Positions 34,223 through 44,673 of a DNA stretch of 64,000 bases are shown here, in pieces; position 1 is the stretch's first letter, and every line of letters begins with the position of its first letter. The DNA lies in assembly GCA_024698925.1 (NCBI GenBank), contig JAILQO010000027.1:1-64000 (forward strand), written 5' to 3'. This DNA comes from Bacteroidaceae bacterium. Lineage in GTDB: Bacteria; Bacteroidota; Bacteroidia; Bacteroidales; Bacteroidaceae. A program made the translations under genes and the position numbers. The notes beneath the pieces are model-generated. The model saw only the letters and a list, made by a program, of their open reading frames with translations, made no database searches and was not told the DNA's origin.

Positions 34223-34276
34223 TATCTTTGCACCATCAAAACAATACGATTGTGCAACTCTTAAACAATTACGGAT

Positions 34277-35227
34277 ATGAAAAAGATGATTTTCTCCCTG
34301 GTGTTGAGCTTTAGCTCCATCCTTTCTCTCTCAGCTATGGATTATGCCGAGGCACGCGAACACGCTCGCTTCCTGACGGACAAAATGGCTTACGAGTTGA
34401 ATCTAAATGATCAGCAGTATAATGACTGTTACGAGATTAACCTTGATTATCTGCTGAGCGTAGATACTGAATATGATCTTTATGGTGATTATTTGGCCTA
34501 TCGTAATGCTGATATTCGCCATATTCTTTATGACTGGCAGTATGCGCTCTTTACCGCTGCCGACTATTTCTTCCGTCCGCTGGCTTGGCTTAATGGTGCA
34601 TGGTATTATCCCATTTATCGTTACTATAGACCTGCTTTCTACTATTATTCTCTGCCCGCGGTGTTCCGCTCTTATCGTGGAGGTCACGGACGTCACTACT
34701 ACCACTCCGGTTTCTACATCTCACGACGTCCCCACCATTGGAACGGAGGCTTCCGCGGAATGGATCGTGGCGCTATTGTCCATCATTCATCTCCTAGTCA
34801 TCGTGGCATCACTCATCGTGGTGGATCAGGTGCCGTCTCTGGACATCGTAGTCCTGGTTATTCTTTCTCTCGCGGTGGTCGTTCGGGTAATCCAACTCAC
34901 TCCAATAATCCTGGTTACTCTATCTCGCGTGGTAGTAGCGCAATCAGCGGTCGCGGTACTCATGGCGACAATGGCAGAAGTTATGGTCACCCCAGTTCTA
35001 CGCGTTCTACGGTAGCAGCTCCCAGCAACCATTCTTCTCATGTGAGTAGCTCACGTTCCTCCCACATGGGTGCTTCCCGCCTCAACGTATCCCACTCCAG
35101 CGGTATGAGTAGCCACGGTAGTCGTGGTGGTAGCTTCGGTGGGGTTTCTCGAGGCGGTTCCATGGGGACCCGAGCAGGAGCCAGTGTTTCCCGAGGTGGC
35201 TCAGGAAGTTCTCGTGGCAGACGATAA
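34277..35227 (+). CDS. Secreted protein with Ser/Gly/Arg/His-rich low-complexity C-terminus
   Basis: Signal peptide MKKMIFSLVLSFSSILSLSA; C-terminal SRGGSGSSRGRR-type repeats. Confidence 0.75.
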   Translation: MKKMIFSLVLSFSSILSLSAMDYAEAREHARFLTDKMAYELNLNDQQYNDCYEINLDYLLSVDTEYDLYGDYLAYRNADIRHILYDWQYALFTAADYFFRPLAWLNGAWYYPIYRYYRPAFYYYSLPAVFRSYRGGHGRHYYHSGFYISRRPHHWNGGFRGMDRGAIVHHSSPSHRGITHRGGSGAVSGHRSPGYSFSRGGRSGNPTHSNNPGYSISRGSSAISGRGTHGDNGRSYGHPSSTRSTVAAPSNHSSHVSSSRSSHMGASRLNVSHSSGMSSHGSRGGSFGGVSRGGSMGTRAGASVSRGGSGSSRGRR

Positions 35228-35248
35228 GTAAATGGTGAATGAATATGA

Positions 35249-35755
35249 TTATATGATTTGTTGCCACACAACGGCATCTACAAATCCCTCTTCTGCACGT
35301 AACCAATCTTTTAAATATGCAGAAGGTTCAAAGGCCAGTCGCTCGAACAATCGGGAGGCTGGCTTGTTTGTTGTCGCAATCGTGGCGTACAACTGGTGAA
35401 TATGCAGGCTTCGAGCATAGTCCAGAAGTGACTGGACTGCACGCTCACCGATGTGTTTTTCTTGATGTTCCGGTAGAATCGCAAGACCGATTTCAGCACG
35501 TAGGTGCAAAGCATCGAAGTTAGTCAGATCTGCGAATCCCACAGCTTCTTCACCAAGCATGATAACCAGCCGCACCTGCCCGTCGGCAAAGATGTCGTTT
35601 TGGACCGAAGCGATATATTCTCGCAGCGCATAGCGAGAGTAGGGAACGGTACTGGCACTATAGCGCCAGAAGGATGGATCATTCTCGATGCGATAGGCTA
35701 ATTCCAAATCTTCGGGTTCCAAAGCGCGCAGGTGGATGTCAGGTGTAGATGTCAT
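35249..35755 (-). CDS. GNAT family N-acetyltransferase
   Basis: IHLRALEPEDLELAYRIENDPSFWRYS, EIGLAILPEHQEKHIGERAVQSLLDYA; start set to MTSTPDIHLR. Confidence 0.9.
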   Translation of the reverse strand: MTSTPDIHLRALEPEDLELAYRIENDPSFWRYSASTVPYSRYALREYIASVQNDIFADGQVRLVIMLGEEAVGFADLTNFDALHLRAEIGLAILPEHQEKHIGERAVQSLLDYARSLHIHQLYATIATTNKPASRLFERLAFEPSAYLKDWLRAEEGFVDAVVWQQII

Positions 35756-36929
35756 TGGGCAGAATGAGTGTTTTGGTTTGAAGGTTGAAGGTGCCAATAC
35801 CGCTTCTATGCTTGGTACGTGCGTTGGCCATCAATTGCCAAAGAATCTGATAATAGGGCCTGCCGGTGGGCGTGACTTCAAAGCAGATGTAGGTGGCGTC
35901 TTCCGTTTTCTCTTCAATCGTGTTGATGCGGGATGCCTGAATGTTGGCGCGGTCGCAGATGGGTCTTAGGGCAACCCAAGCTTCTTCGCTGCCGATAAAG
36001 AGTAATTTTTCAATATAGGGCGCTTTCCGCTTCTGTAGCTTGGATATTCCTGTGATGTGTTTCAGGAAGCGCAGACTACGGTGTAACCATTTGCGCAGTA
36101 GACTCAATATGCCCATCGTCAATACTGCCAGTTCAACAAACAGCCATGCAAACCAATAGCGCTTAGCAAAATTCTTGCGGAAGAATATGAGCATTGCGTT
36201 GTAGAAATTATAGACATAGCGGAAACTTGTCTGTTGGGTGCTTTCGCCTTTATAGTGAAGCATCAGCGCCGGTGTGTACCAACATTCCCATCCGCCTTGT
36301 CCGATGCGGTAGCTCAAGTCTATGTCCTCGCCATACATGAAAAACGTCTCATCCAGCAGTCCCACCTGCTCAAGCGCCTCGCGACGCAACATCATGAAAG
36401 CTCCGGATATGGCATCGATCCGACCGTCTGCAAATTCTGGGAGATGTCCCATGTGATAGCGTGCAAAGCGTGGACTGCGTGGAAACAATCGACTCAGACC
36501 AATCACTTTGTAGAACGCGGTTGAAGGTGTGGGCAGTCCTCGACGGGATTCACGGGCGAAGGTACCATCGCGGTTAACCATGTGTATGCCGATAGCGCCA
36601 GCTTGTTGATGTTCCTCAAAAAAACGGATGCAATGTGTTAGCGTATCTTCGGCGATGAACGTATCTGGATTAAGTAGTAGAACCAATTCGCTTGTCGAAG
36701 CCTTGATAGCCTGATTGTTGGCTCGTGCAAAGCCCACATTGTCTTGATTTTCTATGACATGAACCTCGGGAAATAACAGGCGCACCATGGCTACAGAGTC
36801 GTCTGTTGACGCATTGTCAACGACCCAAGTCTCTACGTCCAACCCTTCCGCGCTTCTGCGGACAGAGTCTAGACACTGGCATAGGTAGTGTCTAACATTA
36901 TAATTGACAATGATGATGCTTAGCTTCAT
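35739..36929 (-). CDS. Glycosyltransferase family 2 (WbbL-like)
   Basis: LSIIIVNYNVRHYLCQCLDSV, VDNASTDDSV, GFARANNQAI, MYGEDIDLSYRI. Confidence 0.93.
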   Translation of the reverse strand: MKLSIIIVNYNVRHYLCQCLDSVRRSAEGLDVETWVVDNASTDDSVAMVRLLFPEVHVIENQDNVGFARANNQAIKASTSELVLLLNPDTFIAEDTLTHCIRFFEEHQQAGAIGIHMVNRDGTFARESRRGLPTPSTAFYKVIGLSRLFPRSPRFARYHMGHLPEFADGRIDAISGAFMMLRREALEQVGLLDETFFMYGEDIDLSYRIGQGGWECWYTPALMLHYKGESTQQTSFRYVYNFYNAMLIFFRKNFAKRYWFAWLFVELAVLTMGILSLLRKWLHRSLRFLKHITGISKLQKRKAPYIEKLLFIGSEEAWVALRPICDRANIQASRINTIEEKTEDATYICFEVTPTGRPYYQILWQLMANARTKHRSGIGTFNLQTKTLILPNDIYT

Positions 36930-37369
36930 GCCTCCTCTTGGTCATAGTTGAGCTCGCGCTCATAATTCATCTTATCAAATGATGGCCATACAAAAAGGTG
37001 TGCCACAACAATCATCAGCGCCATGTAGCCGAACTTAGGCTCACAACCGAGAAGGTAATAGGCCAGCGTGTTAAAGAGTAGGGGGCCTTCAAGTAGGGCG
37101 AGACGTATGTGGCTCCATGTCTGATAGGCTTTAGGGCTCTCTTTTATGGCGGCTTTGATGTGCTTGAAACTCATTAGCTTAAGAGCCAAGGGAATACAGA
37201 CGAGTAATAATCCTATTCCGCAGATGCCAAACCAATAGCTTGCCTCTTCATTACCAAAAAATAGCCCAGGCTCAAGTATGAGCATTTCGAATAGGAGTGC
37301 AATGATAATCGCGGTCGTAAGGTTCGCAAAATAGACACACCTTAATAATATAATAATATCTTTATCCAT
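36926..37369 (-). CDS. Predicted integral membrane protein, unknown
   Basis: Several hydrophobic segments; ATGA overlap with the GT2 gene. Confidence 0.7.
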   Translation of the reverse strand: MDKDIIILLRCVYFANLTTAIIIALLFEMLILEPGLFFGNEEASYWFGICGIGLLLVCIPLALKLMSFKHIKAAIKESPKAYQTWSHIRLALLEGPLLFNTLAYYLLGCEPKFGYMALMIVVAHLFVWPSFDKMNYERELNYDQEEA

Positions 37370-37384
37370 TTTCCTTCAAATATG

Positions 37385-37993
37385 CTATGCTTTAAAAGCT
37401 ACTCTATCCAAAATGCTCCTACCGAGTGTTGCCTCATCGGTATAATGCAACTGGTCGTTCTGTGCTACACCGCGAGCGATGGTCGTGATTTTCACATCCT
37501 TGCAGTCAGCCAGTTTGCGGTAGATATAGAAATCTGTCGTATCTCCTTCCATCGTAGGACTTAGTGCCAGAATCACTTCGTGTACAGTGCCTTTGCTGAC
37601 GCGTTCTACCAAGGACTGGATCTCCAGATCTTGAGGTCCTATGCCGTCCATTGGCGAGATGACGCCGCCCAGAACGTGATAGACACCGTTGTACTGCTGT
37701 GTGTTCTCTATGGCCATCACATCTTGCACGTCCTCCACAACACAGATGGTCGCATGATCGCGGTTGGGTGAGGCACAAATATGGCAGGTGTCTGCATCGC
37801 ACAAGTTATGGCATATCTGACAATAGCGCACATTTGTCACTAATTCATGCAGACTGTCGGCAAACGCTTCTACATCAGTTTTCTCGCGCCGCAGCAGGTG
37901 AAGCACCAGTCGCATCGCCGTCTTACGTCCGATGCCAGGCAGCCCCGCAAACTGACTTACGGCGCGTTCCAAGTATAGTGATGGTATTTCCAT
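37385..37993 (-). CDS. recR: Recombination mediator RecR
   Basis: [21 protein letters not shown], CxxC zinc finger, [19 protein letters not shown]; start re-set to [12 protein letters not shown]. Confidence 0.96.
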   Translation of the reverse strand: MEIPSLYLERAVSQFAGLPGIGRKTAMRLVLHLLRREKTDVEAFADSLHELVTNVRYCQICHNLCDADTCHICASPNRDHATICVVEDVQDVMAIENTQQYNGVYHVLGGVISPMDGIGPQDLEIQSLVERVSKGTVHEVILALSPTMEGDTTDFYIYRKLADCKDVKITTIARGVAQNDQLHYTDEATLGRSILDRVAFKA

Positions 37994-38094
37994 TTCGCCT
38001 GCAAAGGTACGCCTTTTTCTTCGGAAAAAACAAAAAAAACAGCGCAAATCATAAAAAACTTGCATGAGAGGCATCTTGAATGACAAATTTTTAT

Positions 38095-38102
38095 TACCTT
38101 TG
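38095..38102 (+). promoter_or_regulatory. Bacteroidetes -7 element TACCTTTG for tRNA-Pro
   Basis: tacctttg 11 bp upstream of tRNA-Pro. Confidence 0.5.
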
Positions 38103-38113
38103 CAGCCGTTTTG

Positions 38114-38186
38114 CGGGGCGTAGCGCAGTTGGTAGCGCACCTGGTTTGGGACCAGGGGGTCGCGTGTTCGAGTCACGTCGCCCCGA
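38114..38186 (+). tRNA. tRNA-Pro (TGG)
   Basis: cggggcg...cgccccg acceptor; anticodon loop ttTGGga; gttcgagtc T-arm. Confidence 0.93.
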
Positions 38187-38190
38187 CGCA

Positions 38191-38234
38191 ACGAGTAAGA
38201 GAATGTGTCTGGATGGATGCATTCTCTTACTCGT
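38191..38234 (+). terminator. Terminator hairpin after tRNA-Pro
   Basis: acgagtaagagaatg ... cattctcttactcgt, 15-bp perfect stem. Confidence 0.8.
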
Positions 38235-38361
38235 TTATGTTTATTCTTGTTCATTATGCAAAATGCAAAAGAATCCAAATTATTTGGTGGAAAGTAGGTA
38301 TTGTAAGAGAATTATAACTATTTTTGTGCGCAAAAAGTAATATTCATTGAACACAAACAGT

Positions 38362-39168
38362 ATGAAAAGGAGATTCTTGATTTTTCTTTTATGCCTTGCG
38401 AGCCTCGGGCTCAGCGCGCAGAGTTATCGCCAAGTGAATGATATTCGTTATACGGCCAAGCAAGATGCTTACGCCGTGGAGCGTTTGAAGCTGGATGTTT
38501 ATTATCCAGAGGGCAAGCAGGATTGTCCGGTGGTCGTTTGGTTTCATGGCGGCGGACTCGAAGCCGGGAGCAAAGAGATTCCACACCGCCTCAAGGAGAA
38601 GGGTTACGTGGTGGTTGGTGTCAACTACCGTCTGTTACCAAAGGTGAAGGTCGATGCCACCTTGGACGATGCGGCAGAGGCTGTTGCGTGGGTATTTCGC
38701 CATGCTGCTGAGTATGGCGGTGATGCACGCAAGATAGTTGTGTCAGGTCATTCTGCCGGCGGCTACATCTCGATGATGTTGTGCTTGAACAAGGCTTGGT
38801 TGAAAGCGTATGGCGTAGATGCGGATAACGTCATGCTCTATGTTCCTTTCAGCGGACAGGCGATAACGCACTATAATGTCCGCAAGATGCAGGGCATAGA
38901 TGCACTCAGACCAACAATAGACGAGTATGCGCCACTCTATTGGGTGCGTAAGGATTGCCCTCCTTTTGTGCTGATTTGTGGAGATCGGGAGCTGGAGCTC
39001 TATGGCCGTTATGACGAAAACCAATACTTGGCTCGCATGATGAGACTGGTAGGACACAAGCAGACCTACCTTTATGAACTTGACGGCTACGACCATGGCG
39101 CAATGGCAGAGCCCGCTTTCCATATTCTGGAGTCGCATCTGCAGCGCTTGTTAAAGGACAAAAAGTGA
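38362..39168 (+). CDS. Alpha/beta hydrolase (esterase-like), secreted
   Basis: Signal peptide; VVVWFHGGGLEAGSK, VVSGHSAGGYIS. Confidence 0.92.
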   Translation: MKRRFLIFLLCLASLGLSAQSYRQVNDIRYTAKQDAYAVERLKLDVYYPEGKQDCPVVVWFHGGGLEAGSKEIPHRLKEKGYVVVGVNYRLLPKVKVDATLDDAAEAVAWVFRHAAEYGGDARKIVVSGHSAGGYISMMLCLNKAWLKAYGVDADNVMLYVPFSGQAITHYNVRKMQGIDALRPTIDEYAPLYWVRKDCPPFVLICGDRELELYGRYDENQYLARMMRLVGHKQTYLYELDGYDHGAMAEPAFHILESHLQRLLKDKK

Positions 39169-39181
39169 TGGTTCAACGTTT

Positions 39182-40693
39182 ATGGCCGAAGACGCTCGTA
39201 TTTATTTAGCCATTGATTTGAAATCGTTCTACGCATCTGTTGAGTGTGTGGAACGAGGGCTGGATCCGTTAACGACAAACCTCGTTGTTGCCGATCGCAG
39301 CCGTACAAATAAGACCATCTGTTTGGCCGTATCACCATCCTTGAAAGCCTATGGTATTGGCGGTCGTGCGCGTCTTTTCGAGGTGGAGCGTCGTCTCAAG
39401 GCTGTAAATTTTGAACGTAGCCGTAAAGCCCGGGGGCAACTTACTGGAAAGTCTGTCTATGACGCTGAATTGAAGGAGCATCCAGATTGGGAAGTGGACT
39501 TTATAGCTGCTCCTCCGCGTATGTCACATTATATCAATGTCAGCGCACGAATCTACCAGATTTACCTAAAGTACGTTGCCGCTGAAGACATTCATGTCTA
39601 TAGTATTGATGAGGTATTTATGGATGTGACACAGTATCTGGACATCTATCATATGACGGCCCATGAGCTGGCTGTTCAGATGATTCGCGATGTGCTTTCT
39701 ACAACGGGTATTACGGCAACGGCAGGTATCGGAACAAATATGTATCTGGCAAAAGTGGCTATGGACATTGTGGCCAAGCACACTCCAGCCGATAAGGACG
39801 GCGTGCGTATTGCAGAGTTGGACGAGATCAGTTATCGGCGTCTTCTTTGGGGCCATCGGCCGTTGACCAGCTTTTGGCGTGTGGGGCGAGGCACCGCTGA
39901 ACGTCTGGAGCGCTATGGAATTACGACGATGGGCCAGATTGCACGCCTTTCGTTGCGTAGTGCCGATTTGTTCTACAAACTCTTTGGTGTTAACGCCGAG
40001 GTCCTTATTGATCACGCTTGGGGATGGGAGCCTTCTACTATTGCGCAAGTCAAAGCCTATCGGCCGGAGCACGCCTCTTTCAGCTGTGGGCAGGTGCTAA
40101 AGGAACCATATCCATTTGAGAAGGCTATGGTGGTGCTTAGTGAGATGGCTGATGCGATGTCTCTTAAACTTTTTTCTAAGCGCATGGTCACGAACCAGCT
40201 TGTACTTACGGTTAGTTATGATGCCGTAAATATCTCAGATCCAGTACTTCGCTTGAAATATGATGGGCCTGTGACCACCGACTATTATGGACGTCCTGCT
40301 CCGAAACATGCTCGTGGCACAGAGAACCTTGAACAGCACACATCATCCGCTGCCACAATCATGGCTGCCGCCCTCCGTCTCTATGATCGTATCACGCACC
40401 CCGAACTGCTGATTCGCCGTCTCTCGCTCTCGACCAATAACGTCATTCAGGAATCCCAGATTCAATCTTCTGTGGAGGCCTCTTCTCAATTGAATCTTTT
40501 TACGGATTACGAGGCTGAAGCTCAGCAAAAGCAACACGCTCAGGAGGTGCGTGCAAAGGAGCGCCGTTTGCAGAAAGCCCAACTGGATATCAAGGCTCGT
40601 TTTGGAAAGAATGCACTTCTTCGAGGCATTAGTTTCACCGAAGGTGCGACGGCCAGAGAACGTAATGGGCAGATTGGAGGACATAAGGCGTAG
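39182..40693 (+). CDS. Y-family DNA polymerase (DinB/UmuC-like)
   Basis: IYLAIDLKSFYASVECVERG, YSIDEVFMDVT, GIGTNMYLAKVAMD. Confidence 0.94.
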   Translation: MAEDARIYLAIDLKSFYASVECVERGLDPLTTNLVVADRSRTNKTICLAVSPSLKAYGIGGRARLFEVERRLKAVNFERSRKARGQLTGKSVYDAELKEHPDWEVDFIAAPPRMSHYINVSARIYQIYLKYVAAEDIHVYSIDEVFMDVTQYLDIYHMTAHELAVQMIRDVLSTTGITATAGIGTNMYLAKVAMDIVAKHTPADKDGVRIAELDEISYRRLLWGHRPLTSFWRVGRGTAERLERYGITTMGQIARLSLRSADLFYKLFGVNAEVLIDHAWGWEPSTIAQVKAYRPEHASFSCGQVLKEPYPFEKAMVVLSEMADAMSLKLFSKRMVTNQLVLTVSYDAVNISDPVLRLKYDGPVTTDYYGRPAPKHARGTENLEQHTSSAATIMAAALRLYDRITHPELLIRRLSLSTNNVIQESQIQSSVEASSQLNLFTDYEAEAQQKQHAQEVRAKERRLQKAQLDIKARFGKNALLRGISFTEGATARERNGQIGGHKA

Positions 40694-40792
40694 TTTTCTA
40701 TCACATTTTTGCCTTAAAGTTTTGCCATTAGCTGTGATTTTGCTAATTTTGCGCCGTTTTAGAAAAAGGTACATATATAGAAGATTAGAATA

Positions 40793-43700
40793 TTGCAAAG
40801 AATGGCAAAGAAATTTCCCGAACATGACCATCTCAACCTCACAGAGGTGAATCACGAGATCTTAGATAATTGGAACCGCGAAGACCTGTTCCATCGCAGC
40901 ATTAGCGAACGTGAAGGTTGTCCCTCTTTTGTATTCTTCGAGGGACCTCCATCTGCCAACGGACATCCTGGCATCCATCACGTGCTTGCCCGTTCTATCA
41001 AGGACACATTCTGCCGATTCAAGACGATGAAGGGCTTCCAGGTCCATCGCAAGGCCGGTTGGGATACGCATGGACTTCCTGTCGAACTCGGCGTGGAGAA
41101 GGAACTCGGCATCACTAAGGAGGATATCGGAAAGACCATTTCCATTGAGGACTATAATGATAAGTGCCGCAAGAATGTGATGATGTACACCGAGGAGTGG
41201 ACCGACCTCAGCGAACGTATGGGTTACTGGGTCGATATGGAACATCCCTACATCACTTATGACAACAAGTACATTGAGACGTTGTGGTGGCTCCTCAAGC
41301 AGCTTTATGAGAAAGACCTCCTCTACAAAGGTTATACCATCCAGCCTTATAGTCCCGCCGCAGGTACAGGCCTCAGCAGCCACGAGTTGAACCAGCCCGG
41401 TTGCTATCGTGATGTCAAGGATACGACTGTGACGGCACAGTTTAAGGTCGTGGATTCTATTGCTCAGTTGGGTGACGAGAAATTGCCCACATATATCCTC
41501 GCCTGGACGACAACGCCTTGGACACTTCCTTCGAATACAGCACTTTGCGTAGGTCCGAAGATTAAGTATGTGGCTGTGAAGGGACAGAATCCTTACACGA
41601 AGGAGGAAGCCATCTATATCGTTGCCGAGAGCCGCAAGGATGTCTATTTCCCTCAGCCGAAGGAAGAAGGCGCGATGGCTCCTGAAGTCGTAGCGGAGTT
41701 CATGGGTACAGATCTCCTCGGTCTTCATTATGAGCAGCTCTTCCCCTGGGTGAAGCCCTGTGCGCTTGAAGATGGTAAGGTGGTTGTGAAGGAACAGGAC
41801 GCCTTCCGCGTCATCCCTGGTGATTACGTAACGACAGAGGATGGTACGGGTATCGTTCATATTGCTCCTACCTTTGGTGCTGATGACGCCAAGGTGGCCA
41901 AGGATGCCGGTATTCCTTCGCTTTTTGTCATCGATAAGGCTGGTGATACGCGTCCCATGGTGGACTTCACGGGTAAGTATTTCGTGAAGGAAGACATGGA
42001 TGAGGCTTTTGTCAACGCCTGCGTCAACGACAGCTATTGGCACCACGCTGGCGACTTCGTGAAAAACGCATATGATCCCAAATATGCAGGCCTCGATGAG
42101 AAGGCACTTGCCAAGACTGAGGACTTGAATATTGTCCTCTGCATGGAGATGAAGCAGGAGGGGACGGCTTTCAAAATCGAGAAGCACGTCCACAACTATC
42201 CTCATTGCTGGCGTACCGATAAGCCTGTGCTTTATTACCCTCTCGACAGCTGGTTTATCCGCTCTACGGCTGCTAAGGAGCGCATGATGGAGTTGAACAA
42301 GACCATCCTGTGGAAACCCGAATCTACGGGTACTGGACGCTTTGGCAAATGGCTGGAGAATCTTAACGACTGGAATCTCAGCCGTAGCCGTTACTGGGGT
42401 ACACCACTTCCCATCTGGCGCAACCGCGACACGCGTGAGGAAATCTGCATCGGTAGCGTTGAAGAACTTTACAACGAAATCGAGAAAGCTGTCAAGGCAG
42501 GTGTGATGACAACAAACCCGCTGAAGGACAAGGGCTTCGTCCCTGGTGATATGAGCCAGGAGAACTACGACCGCATCGACCTCCATCGTCCCTATGTGGA
42601 TGATATCGTTCTGGTGGGCGCCAGCGGTCAGCCGCTGAAGCGTGAACTGGATCTGATTGATGTCTGGTTCGATAGTGGTGCGATGCCTTACGCTCAGATT
42701 CACTACCCATTCGAGAATCGCGAAGCGCTTGACAAGCGTGTTGTTTATCCTGCTGACTTCATTGCTGAAGGCGTGGATCAGACGCGTGGCTGGTTCTTCA
42801 CCCTGCATGCCATCGCCACAATGGTATTTGATAGCGTTGCCTATAAAGCAGTTATCTCCAACGGTCTTGTTCTTGACAAGAACGGCTTGAAGATGAGTAA
42901 GCGTCTGGGCAATGCCATCAACCCCTTCGATAATATCGAGAAGTTTGGTTCTGACGCAGTACGTTGGTATATGATAACCAACTCACAGCCTTGGGATAAC
43001 CTCAAGTATGATGAAGCAGGAGTTCAAGAGGTTAGCCGTTCTTTCTTTGGCAAGCTTTATCAGACTTATAGCTTCATGGCGATGTACGCCAACGTGGATG
43101 GTTGGACGAATGCCGAGCCCCAGGTTCCGATGAACGAACGTTCCGAGATAGACCGTTGGATTCTCAGTTCCTTGAACTCGTTGGTTCGCGACGTCGAGGC
43201 CAGCTATGAGAGCTATGAGCCTACACGTGCAGGCCGTCTGATTCAGTCCTTTGTGATTGATAATGTCTCCAACTGGTTTGTGCGCCTCTCCCGCAAGCGT
43301 TTCTGGGGTGGGGAAATGACCTCCGACAAACTCAGCGCCTACCAGACGCTTTTCACTTGTCTGGAGACCGTTAGCCGCTTGATGGCGCCCATTGCCCCCT
43401 TCTATGCAGATCAGCTCTATCGTGACTTGCATCAGGATGGCACTTCCGTCCATCTTGCCACCTTCCCCGTCGCCGACGAATCCCTGATTAACAAGGAGCA
43501 GGAAACGCGTATGGCGCTTGCTCAGGAAATCACCTCTATGGTATTGTCTCTCCGCAAGAAGGAGCAGATTATCGTGCGTCAGCCGTTGGCCCGCATCGCA
43601 ATCCCCGCCATCGACCGTGAGCAGCAGCAACGCATCGAGGCTGTGAAGCAGCTGATTCTTGACGAGGTGAATGTCAAGGCACTCGAGTTTGTGGAAGGTG

Positions 43701-44236
43701 CCGGCCTGCTCACTAAGAAAGTGAAATGTAATTTCCGCACGATGGGTAAGAAGTTCGGCAAGCTGATGAAAGATGTCAATGCAGCCGTGACAGCCCTCAC
43801 GCAGGAGCAGATTGCCGTCCTCGAGACAGGCTCGCTGCCGCTGACGTTGCCCACGGGCGATGCCATTACCGTGGAATTGGAGGATGTCGAAATCTTCTCC
43901 GAGGATATTCCCGGCTGGACGGTGGCTAACGATGGAGTCCTTACTGTTGCGCTCGACATTACCGTCACAGACGCTTTGCGCAACGAAGGCTATGCCCGCG
44001 AGCTCGTGAAACGCATTCAGAACCTGCGCAAGGAGAGCGGTTTTGAGATTACCGACCGCATCAGCATTGAGCTGGAACATGCTCCTGCAACAGATAAAGC
44101 CGTTGAGGACTTCAAGGGCTACATCTGTGGACAGGTTCTGGCAGACGAGCTGACATTGGTCGATCAGATTGACAATCCCGTAGCCCTCGACTTCGAGGAC
44201 TTCAAGGTAAATATCCGTTTACAAAAAAAATCCTAA
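40793..44236 (+). CDS. ileS: Isoleucyl-tRNA synthetase
   Basis: EGPPSANGHPGIHHVLARSIKD (HIGH), KMSKRLGNAINP (KMSKS), CGWDTHGLPVE-like region. Confidence 0.98.
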   Translation: MQRMAKKFPEHDHLNLTEVNHEILDNWNREDLFHRSISEREGCPSFVFFEGPPSANGHPGIHHVLARSIKDTFCRFKTMKGFQVHRKAGWDTHGLPVELGVEKELGITKEDIGKTISIEDYNDKCRKNVMMYTEEWTDLSERMGYWVDMEHPYITYDNKYIETLWWLLKQLYEKDLLYKGYTIQPYSPAAGTGLSSHELNQPGCYRDVKDTTVTAQFKVVDSIAQLGDEKLPTYILAWTTTPWTLPSNTALCVGPKIKYVAVKGQNPYTKEEAIYIVAESRKDVYFPQPKEEGAMAPEVVAEFMGTDLLGLHYEQLFPWVKPCALEDGKVVVKEQDAFRVIPGDYVTTEDGTGIVHIAPTFGADDAKVAKDAGIPSLFVIDKAGDTRPMVDFTGKYFVKEDMDEAFVNACVNDSYWHHAGDFVKNAYDPKYAGLDEKALAKTEDLNIVLCMEMKQEGTAFKIEKHVHNYPHCWRTDKPVLYYPLDSWFIRSTAAKERMMELNKTILWKPESTGTGRFGKWLENLNDWNLSRSRYWGTPLPIWRNRDTREEICIGSVEELYNEIEKAVKAGVMTTNPLKDKGFVPGDMSQENYDRIDLHRPYVDDIVLVGASGQPLKRELDLIDVWFDSGAMPYAQIHYPFENREALDKRVVYPADFIAEGVDQTRGWFFTLHAIATMVFDSVAYKAVISNGLVLDKNGLKMSKRLGNAINPFDNIEKFGSDAVRWYMITNSQPWDNLKYDEAGVQEVSRSFFGKLYQTYSFMAMYANVDGWTNAEPQVPMNERSEIDRWILSSLNSLVRDVEASYESYEPTRAGRLIQSFVIDNVSNWFVRLSRKRFWGGEMTSDKLSAYQTLFTCLETVSRLMAPIAPFYADQLYRDLHQDGTSVHLATFPVADESLINKEQETRMALAQEITSMVLSLRKKEQIIVRQPLARIAIPAIDREQQQRIEAVKQLILDEVNVKALEFVEGAGLLTKKVKCNFRTMGKKFGKLMKDVNAAVTALTQEQIAVLETGSLPLTLPTGDAITVELEDVEIFSEDIPGWTVANDGVLTVALDITVTDALRNEGYARELVKRIQNLRKESGFEITDRISIELEHAPATDKAVEDFKGYICGQVLADELTLVDQIDNPVALDFEDFKVNIRLQKKS

Positions 44237-44253
44237 CTACACCATTTAATATT

Positions 44254-44640
44254 ATGGCAGAGAAAACACGCTACACCGATGAGGAACTGGAGGAGTTCCG
44301 CGTTCTCATTAACGAAAAATTGGCTGTTGCTGAGGCTGATTACGAGAAGACCATGGACCGCATCATGAATCGTGACAGCAACGAGGCCGATGATACCGCT
44401 CCCACGTACCACGCGCTGGAGGAGGGTAGTGAGACACAAACCAAAGAGCAGCTCATGGCAATGGCTCTGCGCCAGCAGAAGTTCATTCTTGGCCTGAAAG
44501 CTGCGCTCGTTCGCATCGAGAACAAGACCTATGGCATCTGCCGTGAGACGGGCAAGCTGATTCCCAAGGAGCGCCTTCGCGCTGTGCCTCACGCTACGCT
44601 CAGCATCGAAGTCAAGAACGACCGCAAGCGATCTCACTAA
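44254..44640 (+). CDS. dksA: TraR/DksA family transcriptional regulator
   Basis: RIENKTYGICRETGKLIPKERLRAVPHATLSIE; conserved ileS-dksA-lspA order. Confidence 0.93.
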   Translation: MAEKTRYTDEELEEFRVLINEKLAVAEADYEKTMDRIMNRDSNEADDTAPTYHALEEGSETQTKEQLMAMALRQQKFILGLKAALVRIENKTYGICRETGKLIPKERLRAVPHATLSIEVKNDRKRSH

Positions 44641-44673
44641 TCATCTCTTTATAGCAGAACATACAGCTACTTC

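Noticed and set aside
37385-38278. Long form of the RecR ORF with a 95-aa N-terminal extension
   Set aside because: The extension reads antisense through tRNA-Pro and its terminator; true RecR starts at 37993 (MEIPSLYL).
40862-42808. 648-aa antisense ORF opposite ileS
   Set aside because: Shadow of ileS; no domain, and ileS is essential and clearly coding.
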